A stretch of 64,000 nt of DNA from Cydia pomonella. Its lineage: Eukaryota > Arthropoda > Insecta > Lepidoptera > Tortricidae. Both the position numbers and the translations under genes were made by a program. The DNA lies in NCBI RefSeq assembly GCF_033807575.1, contig NC_084717.1, positions 11,161,692-11,225,691 on the forward strand, read 5' to 3'. The notes under the pieces are model-generated. The model saw only the letters and a list, made by a program, of their open reading frames with translations, searched no databases and was not told the DNA's origin. Shown here in pieces: positions 31,435 to 44,027 of the stretch (positions are counted from its first letter, which is position 1; each line of letters starts with the position of its first letter).

Positions 31435-34400
31435 ATGTATTGTGACTTCCCTGAGTTGGGGCGGTGCTGCTTCTGCTTGCCGCTGAGGAGGGGGGTGTTG
31501 ACGTTTGGATACCTCAATTTTGTAAGTACCTACTTTTACATTGTTTAATTTTATTAATAATACCTAATATTTGAGTGTTATTAAGTAATTATGGTCATAT
31601 GCAAAGTACTACTTAGACTTAGCCATTTATTAGCGTCTGATTAAGTAAATTTAACGCCTAGCTCTGAATTGTAGAGCCACACTAAGAAGTCATTTGTAGA
31701 AATTCGAACCCTAAGGGGTGAAAACGGGGATGAAAGTTTTAAGCGGTTTCTTAGTGGATGAAGTACGTCATAATATATTTACATACTTTTCTGTAGAAGC
31801 TCAAAGTGGTTTTATTCTTAAGCAACACTAAAATATTAGTCAGAGGTCAAACCATTTCGTCGAATATTACAGTGTCAGATAAACTTGCAAATTGCAAGAA
31901 TTATAGCAAATTTGAGCAAAATTGGTAGGTACAGTGAATAATCCAAGGTCCAAGTGGACATTATGATGAACTGCCAACATCCCGTCTGTTTATCACGTTA
32001 TCAGCGGAAACTGCATTGAACTTGCTCGTTTACAAACACGACTAGGCAGATTGGCGATTCTGTGATTAAAAAGTGATTTATGTGGACACCGTGACAGTAA
32101 ATTCTGTTTAATTGTAGTCATAAATAACTGACGTTACCTTTACACCACCACCACCAACTTACCACCTTATTGAAACCGACTACTTAAAAGAAAAGTACGA
32201 TCGGCGACAAAAACTTGTATCAAAAACATTTTTTATAGCAAAAAACAATATTCTCGTTATTTTTTCAGTTCTTCTCGGTGTTTATGCTCGGCGTATACAG
32301 CTACTACATCAATGCGGCCTCTGGCGACCTCCACCTCATCTACCACGGCTCGCTGTCAATGATCCCTGCCGAGGCATGCCTCTTCATATACTGCCTCGAA
32401 ATCGTGTTCAACTTGATTCTGCTGTACGGTACTCATTTGGTAAGATACCGTTTTAAAAAGAAAAGAATAGGTATTTTCAGTATTCAGGATTAGCAGTAAC
32501 TTTGCCCTTAAACAACCACTGTCGGCAATAGCCGACAAAGGTTATAGTAAAATATGAATCTTAATATATTGTATTATCGTTTACTATTGCATATTATCAA
32601 AATATTCATGGCGGTAAAAAAAGTTACTCAATACTCTATACTCAAACATTTGATTGCATTTCATGTGTACAAAGGATCTAAGGACTAAGTATATAATACA
32701 GTATCAACATAAACCCTGCGAGGGTATACGAGTAGCACTTTAGCAACATAACAGACTAACTAAACTAAACATCTAATTCTCACTTATAATCTTGGGTACA
32801 ATAGTATGCTTTGCTAAGTAAATGTACATATCAAAATTGCATGTTCACCAAGCCCGTCTGGGCTCTAAAAAGAATACTAGTGTCTCCTAAGAGAATCGTT
32901 CGATTTCCTTAATTCGTCCAACTGATTTATCATATTAGCTAGCACAAAACTGGTACAAAGTCTAGATGATTGGGTATAGTAGATTGCGCAATACCATTTA
33001 GTAATAGGTATCTGGGTTATAAAAACGAGGTAAACCCCATGAAAGATTATGCTTTGGGTCCTAGAATTTTTATTTACTTTACTAATAGCGTTTAGATGAT
33101 TTTCCTTAAACGATTAAGACGTTTACATTGTTAGTAAGATAAATAGCGTGAAATATTCATTAGCCATTTCTCACAATGATGATTATTCATTGAAGTCCAT
33201 TGCCTAAGTAATAGGAGATAGGAGTGATTGCAGGTAAATCATTTGTAATATGTTAGAGTGTGACGGGAGTTTTACAGTCAACATTTTAAAGTTATGTTAA
33301 TTTTCAGAAAAAACTTCTGTTCGTGAAGATATTCTACTACTTCGCCATCGTGTCGACGGTGGCGTCAGTGCTGATCCAGCTGCTGGACGCGTCGGAGATG
33401 TGGATGCGACTGGCCATCGAGACCGTCTCGCTCACGTTCGCGGGCTTGTGTGAGTTATGAGATATTCTATACTTAGACGGTGGCTTGGATGGTGATTGGT
33501 GGTCCACTGCTTGCTGCGTCGGAGATGTGGATGCGGCTGGCCATCGAGACAGTCTTGCTCCCGTTCGCAGGCTAGTGTGAGTTATAAAATATTCTACTTC
33601 GCCATCGTGTCGACGCTATATCATAGCTAGACCAGCTGCTGGATGCATCGGAGATGTGGATGCGGCTGGTTGTCGAGCGAGACTGTCTCATTCATGTTCA
33701 CGGGCTTCTTTTGTATTTATTATGTATGTAACTATGTATTTATAACATTCGACAAAATAAATATTCCCCAATTATACCTAAACTGACGGTGTACTTTATA
33801 CAATCTTCTAGTAGTTAATAGAAAAAAAAATTTAAACCTTTAGAACCGTTACCTCTCTATAGCCAATTAGCCAGTTAGCCCATTTCGTGTATTTGACGGT
33901 ATTTTTTTTTTCTGTGTCAATAAATCCTCAAATTAACTGACATGGCGCTAAGACTGGCAAGGGTAGGTACTTAACAAAATAACTTAGAAGTTAATTATGA
34001 GATCCGTATCGTTTTTATCACAACATCGTCAATCATAATCATGTGAATATGATTTGTTTCATGGGCATTTTCAGAAAAAAGTGTACCCTATACCTCGTTT
34101 TTTTTAACCTAATAAATTTTGGGTTATTTCTACTCAAAATCACGAGCACTTTCTATTTAAGCGATAAAAAAAGTGTCCCACTTTTAATTGTCAGTTTCGT
34201 AATGCAGTTAACCATACATTTTCTATGGACAGTTACAAAACTAATTAATAAATTTTGTATGGAAAATTAAGGTATTAAGGCAAAACTGGTGCATTAATTT
34301 GTCCAATCCATTATATTATGATATAGTTGTTTTATTTGTTAGCAATTACATTCAGAATATGTTCATTAATGAGTATCACAATATAGTTATATGATGTACG

Positions 34401-34990
34401 ATATAATTATTCTAGCATAGCATAACTATAGATTTACATTATAAATGTATACGTCCTGGACGCCCACTTTGTGAGTGATATGTAGCAATAAATAGCGGCA
34501 TGACACGACATTGTGCGACCACTACAGTTGAGGTCATCTCTGATAAAAATCCGCAAGCGGATAGTGTTCAAAAGGTTACATCAATTCTTGTCTGTGCTGT
34601 CAATATTTTGTATTTGTTTCATATACAACCCCAAACATCGACGCTGGTGAGAATACAACATCAATTTCTCCAAACTTACCTTACCTTAGTCAATTCTCAC
34701 TTAAACCCCCACCCTGATCAGATCTGATTGACAACACTAATAGGTAGCACAAGTTTACCTACCTCAAAAAAATGTCCTTCATTGGTTAAATTCCAATATC
34801 TGATTTAAAAATAATTGTTCCAGGTCTTCAGTTATACCTCATCATCTTAGTTCGGAGTCTAATCAAGAAGCTGATGGTAGACGGAGACCATATTTTCGAG
34901 AATCAGCTTCACCAGATCGTCACTGGAGAGCGAAAGTTCAACAATGCCAACAACGGCATTTATGATGCCAACACCGTCGTTCCGAATAAT
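31435..34990 (+). CDS. Four-transmembrane protein, family gene C
   Basis: The coding exons are 31435-31521, 32269-32439, 33308-33449 and 34824-34990 (87, 171, 142 and 167 bases; phases 0, 0, 1), giving 188 residues. It starts MYCDFPELGRCCFCLPLRRG then VLTFGYLNF (TM1). Exon 2 has SVFMLGVYSYYINAA and the TM2 end LYGTHL. Exon 3 reads KKLLFVKIFYYFAIVSTVAS (TM3) with a long loop. Exon 4 begins CLQLYLIILVRSLIKKLM (TM4), and the tail is Asn-rich, ending NTVVSE. Exons 1 and 2 have the same lengths as in relatives A (exon 1) and B (exon 2). The exon 3 donor is taken as T|GTGAGT to keep phase 1. Two degenerate copies of the exon 3 end lie in intron 3. Confidence 0.8.
33459..33715 (+). repeat. Two degenerate tandem copies of gene C exon 3 and its donor
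   Basis: The segment from the TM3 codons to the splice donor recurs twice inside intron 3. The word around gtcggagatgtggatg sits at 33391 in the exon, then at 33518, and in altered form at 33647 (periods 127 and 129). Copy 2 keeps the donor-like gctagtgtgagttat. Both copies contain frameshifts or stops and no clean acceptor, so they are not usable alternative exons. Confidence 0.8.
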
Positions 34991-35018
34991 CCGAATGATG
35001 TTTAATCATGGGTCTCAA

Positions 35019-35024
35019 ATAAAA
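35019..35024 (+). terminator. Polyadenylation signal for gene C
   Basis: AATAAA occurs 29 bases after the gene C stop codon, the first canonical hexamer in the 3' flank. This implies a very short 3' untranslated region. Confidence 0.45.
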
Positions 35025-37942
35025 TAGAACGTAAGAACTTGGCTGTGTTTATGTGAGTTTGTGTTGATAACTACAGTGTTAACTGTCAAAATTTATTGGA
35101 TAACTCGGGGAAATGAAAACATGATTGTGTCTTCTGTATAAGTAATTATTTATATTTTATAAAGTAAACGAATGTTGTAAACAAAACAACTTTTAACTTC
35201 ATCAAAAGTAGTAACTTTCCGTATTGTTAGTGTTTGTTTTCTTTGTTGCTTCTACTGTTAGATATTAATAGCCTTTTGACGTAATATAAAGCACAGGAGC
35301 AGCGGGATTGTGTAATACTTTAACTTGAAAAAAAAAAAAACATTCGCTTTTACTTTGTAATATAATCGCTTTTATTTAGCAGAAAAGAATGCACTAAATA
35401 ATATATGTCAATAGCAAGCAAATTATTATATTATAAATAGGTATAGTTATGTGAGTTGTAAATATAGTAAAGCTTCAAATGACATTTTAATATGTAAGTT
35501 TGAACCAAAGAGTAATATTATTTTTTAAATATTTTTTTTACAATCACTTATAAGTATGGTAAACTATTTATTTTTTTATCATGGCATAATATGTTTTGCT
35601 TGATAAATCGATTAACTAAAAAATATGAGGCTTGTTACTTACTACAAGGCGACTTTTAATTGTTATTAAATTCTTAATATATACTTTTTATTATGAAGAA
35701 TTCTCAATAATTATTCGAAAATGCTAGAATGTCAATAATGTGTCGTACTTTAGGTATGTACAATTTGTTATGATGGAGATGTATTTTCTATTAAGAAGAG
35801 GATTACAATATCCGAGAGACTCACTCGACAATAAAATGAGAAAACATTTTTTTTTTTGTTTTTATATCTACCTTCTTCTAAGCTATTTGTTTATTTTGTA
35901 CACATGTACTTTGGTTTATTTCAGAAAGGCCTAATGTAATATACTATTGATACAAATAATCAAGGCAATCACAATGCATCAATTTCAAGCTTGGGCTGGT
36001 GATTATTTGAAATCTAATTATCGGATTAATATTTAACTAACCATGTACATTTGTACAGATGTAGTAAATAATCCTTTCACATATTTTAGCGGAAATCTAC
36101 AAACGTGTCATGCTATTGCAGTCCGTCTGAGTAAAAAAAATACTGAGGCTGACAAATACAAACGTTTCTAAGAAAATACGATGTGAACATGTAGTGAATA
36201 ATTATTTTGGCTGGTATTCATGCTGATCACAATATATAAAGTAACATTTAACACTCAATAAAAAAATATCAACAAAAATAGTAAATGATCACCTAATTTT
36301 CGTTTTTCTTCTAAATTTGATTTGTTAAATTGTATGTGAGTAAAAATAAGATTAATATTAGTTAATTTTTGTAATGTTACATATAATATAGTTTCGTGAT
36401 ATATAGCAATTTTGAACGATATATATATTTTATTACATATTTGCCCAATAGGGGAGAGGCAGTATGTATAATGCCCGGGAAATTTAATTATTTGCATATT
36501 TATTATCACATCACATTGCCATCTCAAATTGGGCATTTTTCATGATGCCCGGGCATTATGAAAAATGCCCAATTTATCACTTGGTCCTTAATATATACAT
36601 TATATGGTAATCATAGTGGTTTATTTAGGTGAAAATATCGTAATAATTTGCTCTTCAAAATTTGGTGATTCGGCTTGGTGGGAAACGAGGAGGCTGACCG
36701 GTTGGCGGCAGCGGCTGCTTCTGAGGGATCTGAGGTTGATGTCGGTCCAGACTTCTCAGAAATAGTCACACAGTATAAAGGTAAAATAAGGTAAGGTAAG
36801 CTAAGGTAAGGTATGGTCGCTGGAAGGAGTTCTTTGATGCAAGATCGCAAGAGAAAAGAATCTGGTACAAGACCATTCAATGTGAGCCTCCTCGGATACC
36901 TTAATGGGAAGTGGCTGACTTAAACCGGGCGAACATTGTATGTTCTCACAAGCTTCGGTCCGGTCACATTCCATTAAATGTGTTTCCTCACCTGATGAGG
37001 AAAGCAGAGTCGCCCAACTGCGATATTTGCGACTTTGTTGAGGATGTACAGCACTTCCTAATGGAATGTGTTCGGACTCGAGACGAGGGCGCAACTATTT
37101 GAAGCAGTAACTGATATTGGGATGTTTCACTCGAAGTTGGCGGAACCCCTGTCTAAAACTGCGAAATTCGTGTACAGTTTTTTTGGAAACTCGTAACACA
37201 TTGAAACTGTAAATACTGTAATGTAGAGGCCCAACGGAGCCAACATGTCTCATTGATAAAGGCTCTTTTTAAATGTGTAGATAAAAAAAAAGATTTGGTG
37301 ATAATTAATTAAGTCTATTTGGCGATCATTCATTATATTTGGTGTTTGAATGCAATTTGAAGTGCAGTCGTGATTAAAACAGTTAGTACTTCTGTAAATT
37401 TAGACCGTATTTAGTAAGAGAGATTTTTTTTATTTAGGGTACCAATGTATTTTTTGGTGGTCTTTATATTTGTACCCAATTCTTTCCCATCGATATCCCA
37501 CAGATATCCATCGGCACTGTCATATATATTAGTATAGTTTGATAAGTCAAACATCGAGGCGTTATTAAATTATTCCTTTTTCAGTTTATTATTTACATTT
37601 TGGGCTTTCCTTAACAATATTTTATGCCAAATCCTTTATTTTTGTATATACGTACATTAATCTTTATATGCTTTATTTTATAGCTGTAAAGTACAATGGA
37701 GTTTTCGGTTCACAAGGTCAGACCCTGTTAACCGGTAAATAGTGTCATTACCTCAAGTGGCCTGCATTGTTAACTTGTGTTGTCCTCTCTCAGGACTACA
37801 GACGTGCCAGTGCCAGCTTCACAAACGTCAGTTAGACCCCAAATCTTCAAATCCTATTAATAAGCTATTTATAATTCTTTATTTAACATATCCATGGCCA
37901 CTGATAAGTATTAAAAGTAAAAAAATAATACTTTGAGACAAT
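35025..37942. other. Intergenic region between genes C and D
   Basis: Very AT-rich unique sequence with no recognised gene. The only clear content is a LINE fragment at 36.66-37.29 kb. A short phrase gcccgggcattatgaaaaatgccc at 36.54 kb forms a small inverted repeat with atgcccgggaa at 36.47 kb. Confidence 0.5.
36660..37290 (+). mobile_element. LINE fragment (RNase H end and C-terminus)
   Basis: Frames read GNEEADRLAAAAASEGSEVD (RNase H C-terminus), then after a ggtaa-rich tract RWKEFFDARSQEKRIWYKTI, and RSGHIPLNVFPHLMRKAESP with CDICDFVEDVQHFLMEC (Cys/His knuckle). Frame breaks and stops are present. Confidence 0.7.
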
Positions 37943-40900
37943 ATGTACGTGGAAATTCCAAAGTTTGAAAGATGTTGTTGTTGTGTGCCTCTGCGTTGTG
38001 GGATTCTCATTTTAGGATATTTAAGCTTGGTAAGTATTTGTTACATAAATGTTTAAATTCTGATCGTATTATAATAGGAGAATAAAAGCGAAGAGAACGA
38101 AAACGTGCAGATTTGGATTAGGCAGTTTACTCCGAAAACTATTATACCAGTTACTTCATGATCTTATCTTACTACTAGAAATCCCAATCAGCATTTTATG
38201 TAAACTTTGAGTATAATAAAATAGGTATAGTCGTTAGATTTGTAGCTGGCCCCCAACGGCTTATCCTTTGTCTATTGTTAACTAAAACGTCGCGTGCAAA
38301 AAAAAAGGGTCGTACAGTGTAGGTGTGCCCTCCGATAACGCGCCTTTTTACGCATATCGAGGACACATTTTAGGCTGGTTCGGTAGCGCTTGTCTCGCCG
38401 GCACTCAGCCGTAGAAGGACCACACAAGAAATCACAAATTATTTTTCCATTTGTTCATTTTGAATCTTATTTCAATTACAATAGGAGTTGTAATTAAATA
38501 ACCGGTTAAAGTGATCGGGCACTTTTTTTGCAGGTAGTGGCACACGCCGTATTAGTTAACAATAAACAAAGGATAAGCCGTTGGGGGCCAGCTACAAATC
38601 TAACGACTATACCAGTTTTTTGTGTGACACATAGATAATCACATAGAAAAAAACAAAAACAAAAACAAAAAACAAGTGTTTGACTTACCCGCTGTCTTTT
38701 GGACTATACATATTATAGAAACATAATAATTCTATGTGATAGTGATAGATTAAATGTGATCCGGGAAAGGTGGTGCATCCTGCCGTCATACTGTTTTTAC
38801 TAGTACGGAGCAATCATTTCCTACTCTTACGAATAATATGCCGTAAAGTTAACATTGTATTAAAAGGAAATAAATAAATTGAATTAAATTGAATCATTTT
38901 ACGGAACTGTTAATTATTTGTTTTACAAGGAGGCAAAGTTGTTGTTTAACCTATCGTGCTAAAAGTGATATCCGAGTAAGCAAAAGATTCCAAAATGGAA
39001 CTACGAGCGTAGCGAGTGGTTCGAAAAGTGGAATCTTGAGCGTTTCAAGGCAAAGGGATAAATACGCACGCGAGAAGCTTCTCATGAAGCTCGGCAAGCA
39101 CGGGATACACTATTTAATTTGTAGTGTTGATTTGTTGAATGATATGTTACTTATGTTTTAGGGTTTCGCTCTATTCGCCCTTAGCGTGGACGTATATTTT
39201 AGCGAAGGCTTTGATCTGTCAATGCACACGTTCGGCGTCTACAGAGGCACCTCTTTCATCGCCGAACGATGGCTCTTCTTCGTCATGTATTGTGTGGAGA
39301 TCGCCTTCATCGTGGTTCTACTGATTGGTGTTCATACGGTAGGTAATACAAGTAGGTATATCTATGTTCAATTCCGGTGTTTTTATTCTAAAGGTGAGTT
39401 CAGAAACTTATCAACTTATCAAACAATTATGTATAATTTCGTAAATAGGCGCCGCGTAAGATTGCACGCATTCGCTTGACCGAGATGTGCGTCAATGACC
39501 AAGGATAAGGTCGTGTCAAAACCAGTTCAAACCCATAACAAATTGTTAGATTAGAATCAACCTCCTGGACGCACTTATTTATTACTATAAACTTTCGAAA
39601 AGCGCACTAAGCGGCGCAAGTGATTCGACAATGGGCACTCATACGCTGCGTTTTAATTTTGGACAAACTCTGCAGATACTTTGAAATGTCAAAGTTTGGG
39701 AGCGCGACTATATAAATATATATTTATTTTAAATAAACGTCATATTTTTCTAGGGATTTTAGCTTTATAGAGGCACACCCACACTTTGTCACTACAACAT
39801 CCATCATGAGTTAAGTTGGTCCGACTACATAAGGTTAAATGGGGTCTGCGAAAAATTGGGACAGGAGAACCCTCACCCTCATAGGGGATCTTTGTACTTT
39901 TCATTTGCCCTGATCGAAATACCCCACATGACCTTATATGTATATATGTTTGTCATTGACAGAGGAACTCTCGGCTAATGCTGGTGTACTACTACTACGG
40001 GATCACGACAACCCTGGCGTCGCTGGTCACATTCGTGTTCGTGAATATCCAGGAGTTCCACACCCGCATACCCCTGTACTTAGTAGACATCGCCATTATC
40101 TTTAGTGCTATAGGTAAGAGAATAAATACTGGGTGGGCCTGTAACAGGAGCAAAAAATTAAACTGTAGGCTGTACTCCTCAAACTGACCAACATTTGTTC
40201 AGCGACTTTTATGCGGGCTGTACATACTCGTCCAGACATCCCGAGACAGACCGAGAAGGAGTGTGTACACGTACTGCTCCCTTCTCGTCTCGCTCTTCCT
40301 CGTCTCATCTCGCGCTTCTCCGATTAGAAACCTTCAAGAAAAGAGCGTACTCCCATCTTACAGGCCGACAACGCACTTACAACCCCTCTGGTGTTGCAGG
40401 TGTCCATGGGCGGCGGTAATCGCTTACCATCAGGTGATCCGTCTGCTCGTTTGCCACCTCTAACATAAAAAAAAATGCTTCTCGGCGAGAGGCTCTCAAC
40501 AAGTGTGTATCCGGCATTAAAAATAACTTGTGTTTTGATTTTCGGCACAATATAAATTTTATTCTAAAATGCATTCAATGCATTGCATTGCGAATTTTGT
40601 TATGTTTAAAGCGTGATAAGCAACGTCAATTACAATGATGACAGCGTATATTGAAATACAATTTTTTTATGAAAAATAAGAAGTCTAAAAACTTTAGGTC
40701 ATCAACTCATTGTTTGAGGAGTGTCTACAATATAATTATGTTTAAGTTGTTTGCTCGTATTACAGGCTCCACCCGTGTAGAGTAGAGGCTCTCTGAGCTG
40801 TAGACCTGCGGACTCCCATGGCTCCGCTATTTAAATTTATTTATTAGTATTTATTATCCTTTATTTATTTTGGGTCTTAGTTTAGGTTTTTTACAATATG

Positions 40901-42902
40901 AATATAAAAGTAAAATATAAAAACACTTACAAAACAATACAAAAACATATAAACACATTATAAAAAACCTAACCTAGGGTGCCGCCGGCAGCGGGGCGGG
41001 GCCCAAGCTGCCGGTGGTCAGGGCTGCAGAGAGAGGAACCGACCGACGGTAGTTTTCAATAGCTCCAACAAGTCTTGGCTATTTGGTGGACATAATTTGA
41101 GGTCATCCATGTACTGAGACTGAGAAATTACTTCACCTTCTCTCCGAAGCCGGCAACCTAGTCCCGAATCCTTCAGCAGGGTGCTGAGGGGATTCAGAGC
41201 TAGGCAGAACTACAGGGGTCTCAAACTATCACCCTGGAATATTCCTCGCTCAATCCTTATAAAATCCTGCGGGCCAGGGCGGTCATCCCCACCTCCTGGT
41301 TGACGAAGGACTGTGGTCCACTGCCTCATACACGCGCTTAGGAAGGCTCTTAAAGCTGTATCAACTTTATACAGCTCTAAAATCCTCCCCAGCCATGAGT
41401 GAGGCACCGAATCACAGGCCTTCTTGTAGTCAATCCAAGCGGCAGAGAGGGCCCCCTTGTTCCGCCGGATTTGTTGGCAAATGGCCATGTCTATGAGGAG
41501 GAACTCTTTAGTACCACGGGACCCAACCCTACATCCATTTTGAGCGGAGGCCAAAATGTTGTTAGCGACAATGTGCGCGTTTATTTTTGATCTCAAAATG
41601 GATGTAAGGAGCTTGTAGAGTGTAGGCAAGCACGTGATGGGTTTGTAGTTCTTTGCTTCCGTGGTACTACCGGACTTGTAGAGCAGGAAGGTGACACCAG
41701 TTGTTAAGGAAGGTGGGAGATTATTTATTATTATTATTATAGCATAAAATCGAAAAAAATTAAAAAACTCCCAAAGAAGAAACAGCAGATTTTGATAAAA
41801 CATGTCTAGGAACCATCGCTAGAAAACCTGCGATTATATAAAGAAAATACCGCATTCAAATCGGTTGACCCGTTTAAGAGCTACGTTGCCACAGACATAC
41901 ACACACACAGCGAACAAACTACAACAAACACCCCTCTTTTGCGTCGGAGGTTAATTATATAATATTTGTAATTAACCTGTTCACAAAACATCGGTATAAG
42001 TATCGCTTGAGAAATGCTACCTGTAGACGAGAGCATTCGAACAGCCTGAAATGGGGACCGTGCACGTTGGAGGGTCTGCCATCTTGTGGCTTGAATCGGA
42101 ACCATAAACATGTACATTTACACGTCACGTGTTTTCTTGTGCATAGTAGGTTCTGCCATCTTGTGGGCTACATCGGAACAATAAACATCACATTTACGCC
42201 TCGCGCCAAAAATCTGACGGCTCCTGTGCTGCCTCCTACAGTTCATGCACGCTTCCTATACGAAAACATATTTGCCTAAGCCGAGAAAAGATGCTTATAG
42301 CTCACCCTTTTTTTTATACTACGTCGGTGGCAAACAAGCATACGGCCCGCCTGATGGCAAGCAGTCTCCGTAGCCTATGTACGCCTGCAACTCCAGAGGA
42401 GACACATTCATTATGGGCGTAGCATTCCCCCCCCCCCCCCTCGTTGAGCTCTGGCAACCTTACTCACCGGCAGGAATACAACACTATGAGTAGGGTCTAG
42501 TGTTATTTGGCTGCGGTTTTCTGTAAGGTGGAGGTAATTCCCCAGTTGGGCTCCGCCCTAGATCTGTAATGACATCCGCTGTGCTGTGCCCTACCACACA
42601 AAGCGAGATGACATTCACAATGCCCATACCTCTCTTTTGGACATAGTGCCCTTGCTCGGTTAATAATTACAAAAAAATAATAGGACTTTTCTCTTTTTGT
42701 AATAATAACAAAAACTTTAAAAATCATCTTGTTTCTTGCGTAAGCATTATACAATATTTTCACTTTTTCAGTGACCCAGGCATACCTGCTTTTACTAATT
42801 CGCAGCGAGCTAGAAAAACCGCGTGAGTCTCTTCGGTTTGTCAACCACCTCGCGGAAGTCTGCGTGCAGCAACCGGCAACCAACGGCCTAAATCCTTTAT
42901 AA
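37943..42902 (+). CDS. Four-transmembrane protein, family gene D
   Basis: The coding exons are 37943-38029, 39162-39338, 39963-40113 and 42772-42902 (87, 177, 151 and 131 bases; phases 0, 0, 1), giving 181 residues. It starts MYVEIPKFERCCCCVPLRCG then ILILGYLSL. Exon 2 has GFALFALSVDVYF and the TM2 end LLIGVHT. Exon 3 begins RNSRLMLVYYYYGITTTLAS. Exon 4 begins VTQAYLLLLIRSELEKPRES and ends LNPL. It is the closest intact relative of the broken copies E, F and G: exon 4 has exactly the same length as in F. Intron 1 carries a 60-bp-TIR MITE. Intron 3 carries a MITE with a nested SINE, a LINE fragment and a dispersed repeat. Confidence 0.78.
38226..38611. mobile_element. MITE with 60-bp terminal inverted repeats
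   Basis: Both ends read TATAGTCGTTAGATTTGTAG for 60 bases with one mismatch; the spacer is about 265 bp. A TA target is likely (Tc1/mariner-type). In intron 1 of gene D. The high arm identity indicates a recent copy. Confidence 0.85.
40129..40776. mobile_element. MITE with GGGTGGGCC ends (copy 2) containing a SINE
   Basis: It starts 16 bases after the exon 3 donor of gene D. The right half (tgcgaattttgttatg to atacgctgtc on the opposite strand) matches the interior of the 28.9-kb copy in reverse orientation. A SINE-like segment (40207-40470) is nested within. Confidence 0.7.
40207..40470 (+). mobile_element. SINE-like repeat
   Basis: It ends with the common lepidopteran phrase taatcgcttaccatcaggtg and cgtttgccacc followed by an A-run, so it is plus-oriented. 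Nested in the MITE at 40129. Confidence 0.65.
41040..41740 (-). mobile_element. Reverse transcriptase fragment (YMDD, R2/R4-like)
   Basis: The minus strand reads KNYKPITCLPTLYKLLTSIL, WIDYKKACDSVPHSWL (motif A), FQGDSLRPL, then past one in-frame TAG, FCLALNPLSTLL and SQYMDDLKL (motif C). It is degraded and truncated, in intron 3 of gene D. Confidence 0.8.
42308..42650 (-). mobile_element. Dispersed retroposon-like repeat, copy e
   Basis: Same family as the 2.5-kb copy, with a 12-base C run at 42427. It ends about 120 bases upstream of gene D exon 4. Confidence 0.75.
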
Positions 42903-43007
42903 CTTTATGTATGAAGCGCTTTAATTTATTCTTAGGCACTATATAAACCGCGAACCAGGAATAGATTTCCATGACCAATCGCCTCCCAGACTCTCGAACT
43001 CTGAATA

Positions 43008-43163
43008 TCAGTGGTTAACGGCTATGTATGATGAACACTCGTGGACGTCAGCTGGCGCTCCGTTGGTGGGTTGAGGAATGGCAGCCACGATAGCATCTAA
43101 ACTATCATCTGACAAAGTATCTGCCGGGAGGCGATGAATGACGATATTCCTGGCCCGTGGTCT
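43008..43163 (-). CDS. Possible terminal coding exon of an unrecognised gene
   Basis: After a pyrimidine-rich stretch and CTATAG acceptor, the minus strand reads PRARNIVIHRLPADTLSDDS then LDAIVAAIPQPTNGAPADVH and a TGA stop. Composition is protein-like and more GC-rich than its surroundings, but no partner exon or family is recognised. It could be chance or an old transposon. Confidence 0.25.
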   Translation of the reverse strand, partial: RPRARNIVIHRLPADTLSDDSLDAIVAAIPQPTNGAPADVHECSSYIAVNH

Positions 43164-43541
43164 ATAGAAGTATACGAAAAAAAAAATATTTTGTTTTATC
43201 CTTAATTGGTCTTTTATTGACGAAATATCATGAAAATCTAACATTCATGAGTCATCCCTAATTTGTCGATCTAAGAGCGCAGTGACCCCACTGCTGCGCG
43301 ATCGAGAATTACCACGTGGGTAAATAAATATGGCTATTACTGATAGTTGCCAGTATCGCACTTCCTTTCGTGACCTCACTTTGGAACAATGACCAAGTAT
43401 TAGAACTGTGTGAAGTGAACTTGTCACTATGAATCCAGCCAACAATTAAATAGTAGCTGAAACATATTGTAAATAGACAAAGGTTGTACAAGCACTCCTG
43501 ATCAAACGAAGACTCTTTTTTTTTGAAATTTTAACTTGACA

Positions 43542-43623
43542 ATGACAATTAGATACGTTTACAAGGTGCTGTGGCTGCTTTCTCCTGCGTTGTGGCACCA
43601 TTTTTCTAGGATATTTGTCTCTG
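43542..43623 (+). pseudogene. First-exon remnant of the four-TM family, gene E
   Basis: The reading frame CCGCFLLRCGTIFLGYLSL ends at a good donor (CTG|GTAAGT), matching exon 1 of genes D and F. The only nearby ATG is out of frame because about five bases are missing between it and the Cys motif compared with gene F. No exon 2, 3 or 4 was found before gene F begins. A gene-F-like 3' end near 44250-44300 suggests that the interior was deleted. Confidence 0.65.
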
Positions 43624-43855
43624 GTAAGTTCAGTAATATGCCTATGGATCCATTTTCAAATGAGCATTTGTTGCTGTCCTATGGCTATAATTCCAAACAA
43701 TGTTAGAGAAAGATTGTTAAGTTTTATATACTTTCGATAAAAGTTGCAGTAGTAATAAGGATACAACTTAAAGAAATAAGGGTGATTTCAAGACTTTTTT
43801 CTTCACTTATTTAATTTAAAATAGATTTTCAGAATATATGTGACGGATTATATCT

Positions 43856-44027
43856 GTACCCCTAGTGTAAATTTGATCGACATCATAACGTCTCATTTTG
43901 TATAGGATTTTGAGTTTCCAAAACGTCCCGCTTGGCGCGCTCTTTCTAAATCCAATACAAAATAAGACTAAACGCAAACGCGTACGTCACGTTTCGAAAT
44001 CGAATTTATTTACACTAGGGGTACTGA
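43856..44027. repeat. MITE with GTACCCCTAGTGTAAAT ends
   Basis: Inverted ends GTACCCCTAGTGTAAATTTG and partner bracket about 130 bp. It lies between remnant gene E and gene F. Confidence 0.6.

Noticed and set aside
31250..31486. 78-codon frame starting MKLIVCIADILF
   Set aside because: It overlaps the gene C leader and first exon in another frame; the Cys-motif frame with a GTAAGT donor is favoured.
39001..39080. Codon-like run with cgtagcgagtgg words
   Set aside because: It matches a dispersed repeat also seen at 58.15 kb, not a gene.
42427..42440. Poly-C tract
   Set aside because: A simple-sequence variation inside copy e of the dispersed repeat.
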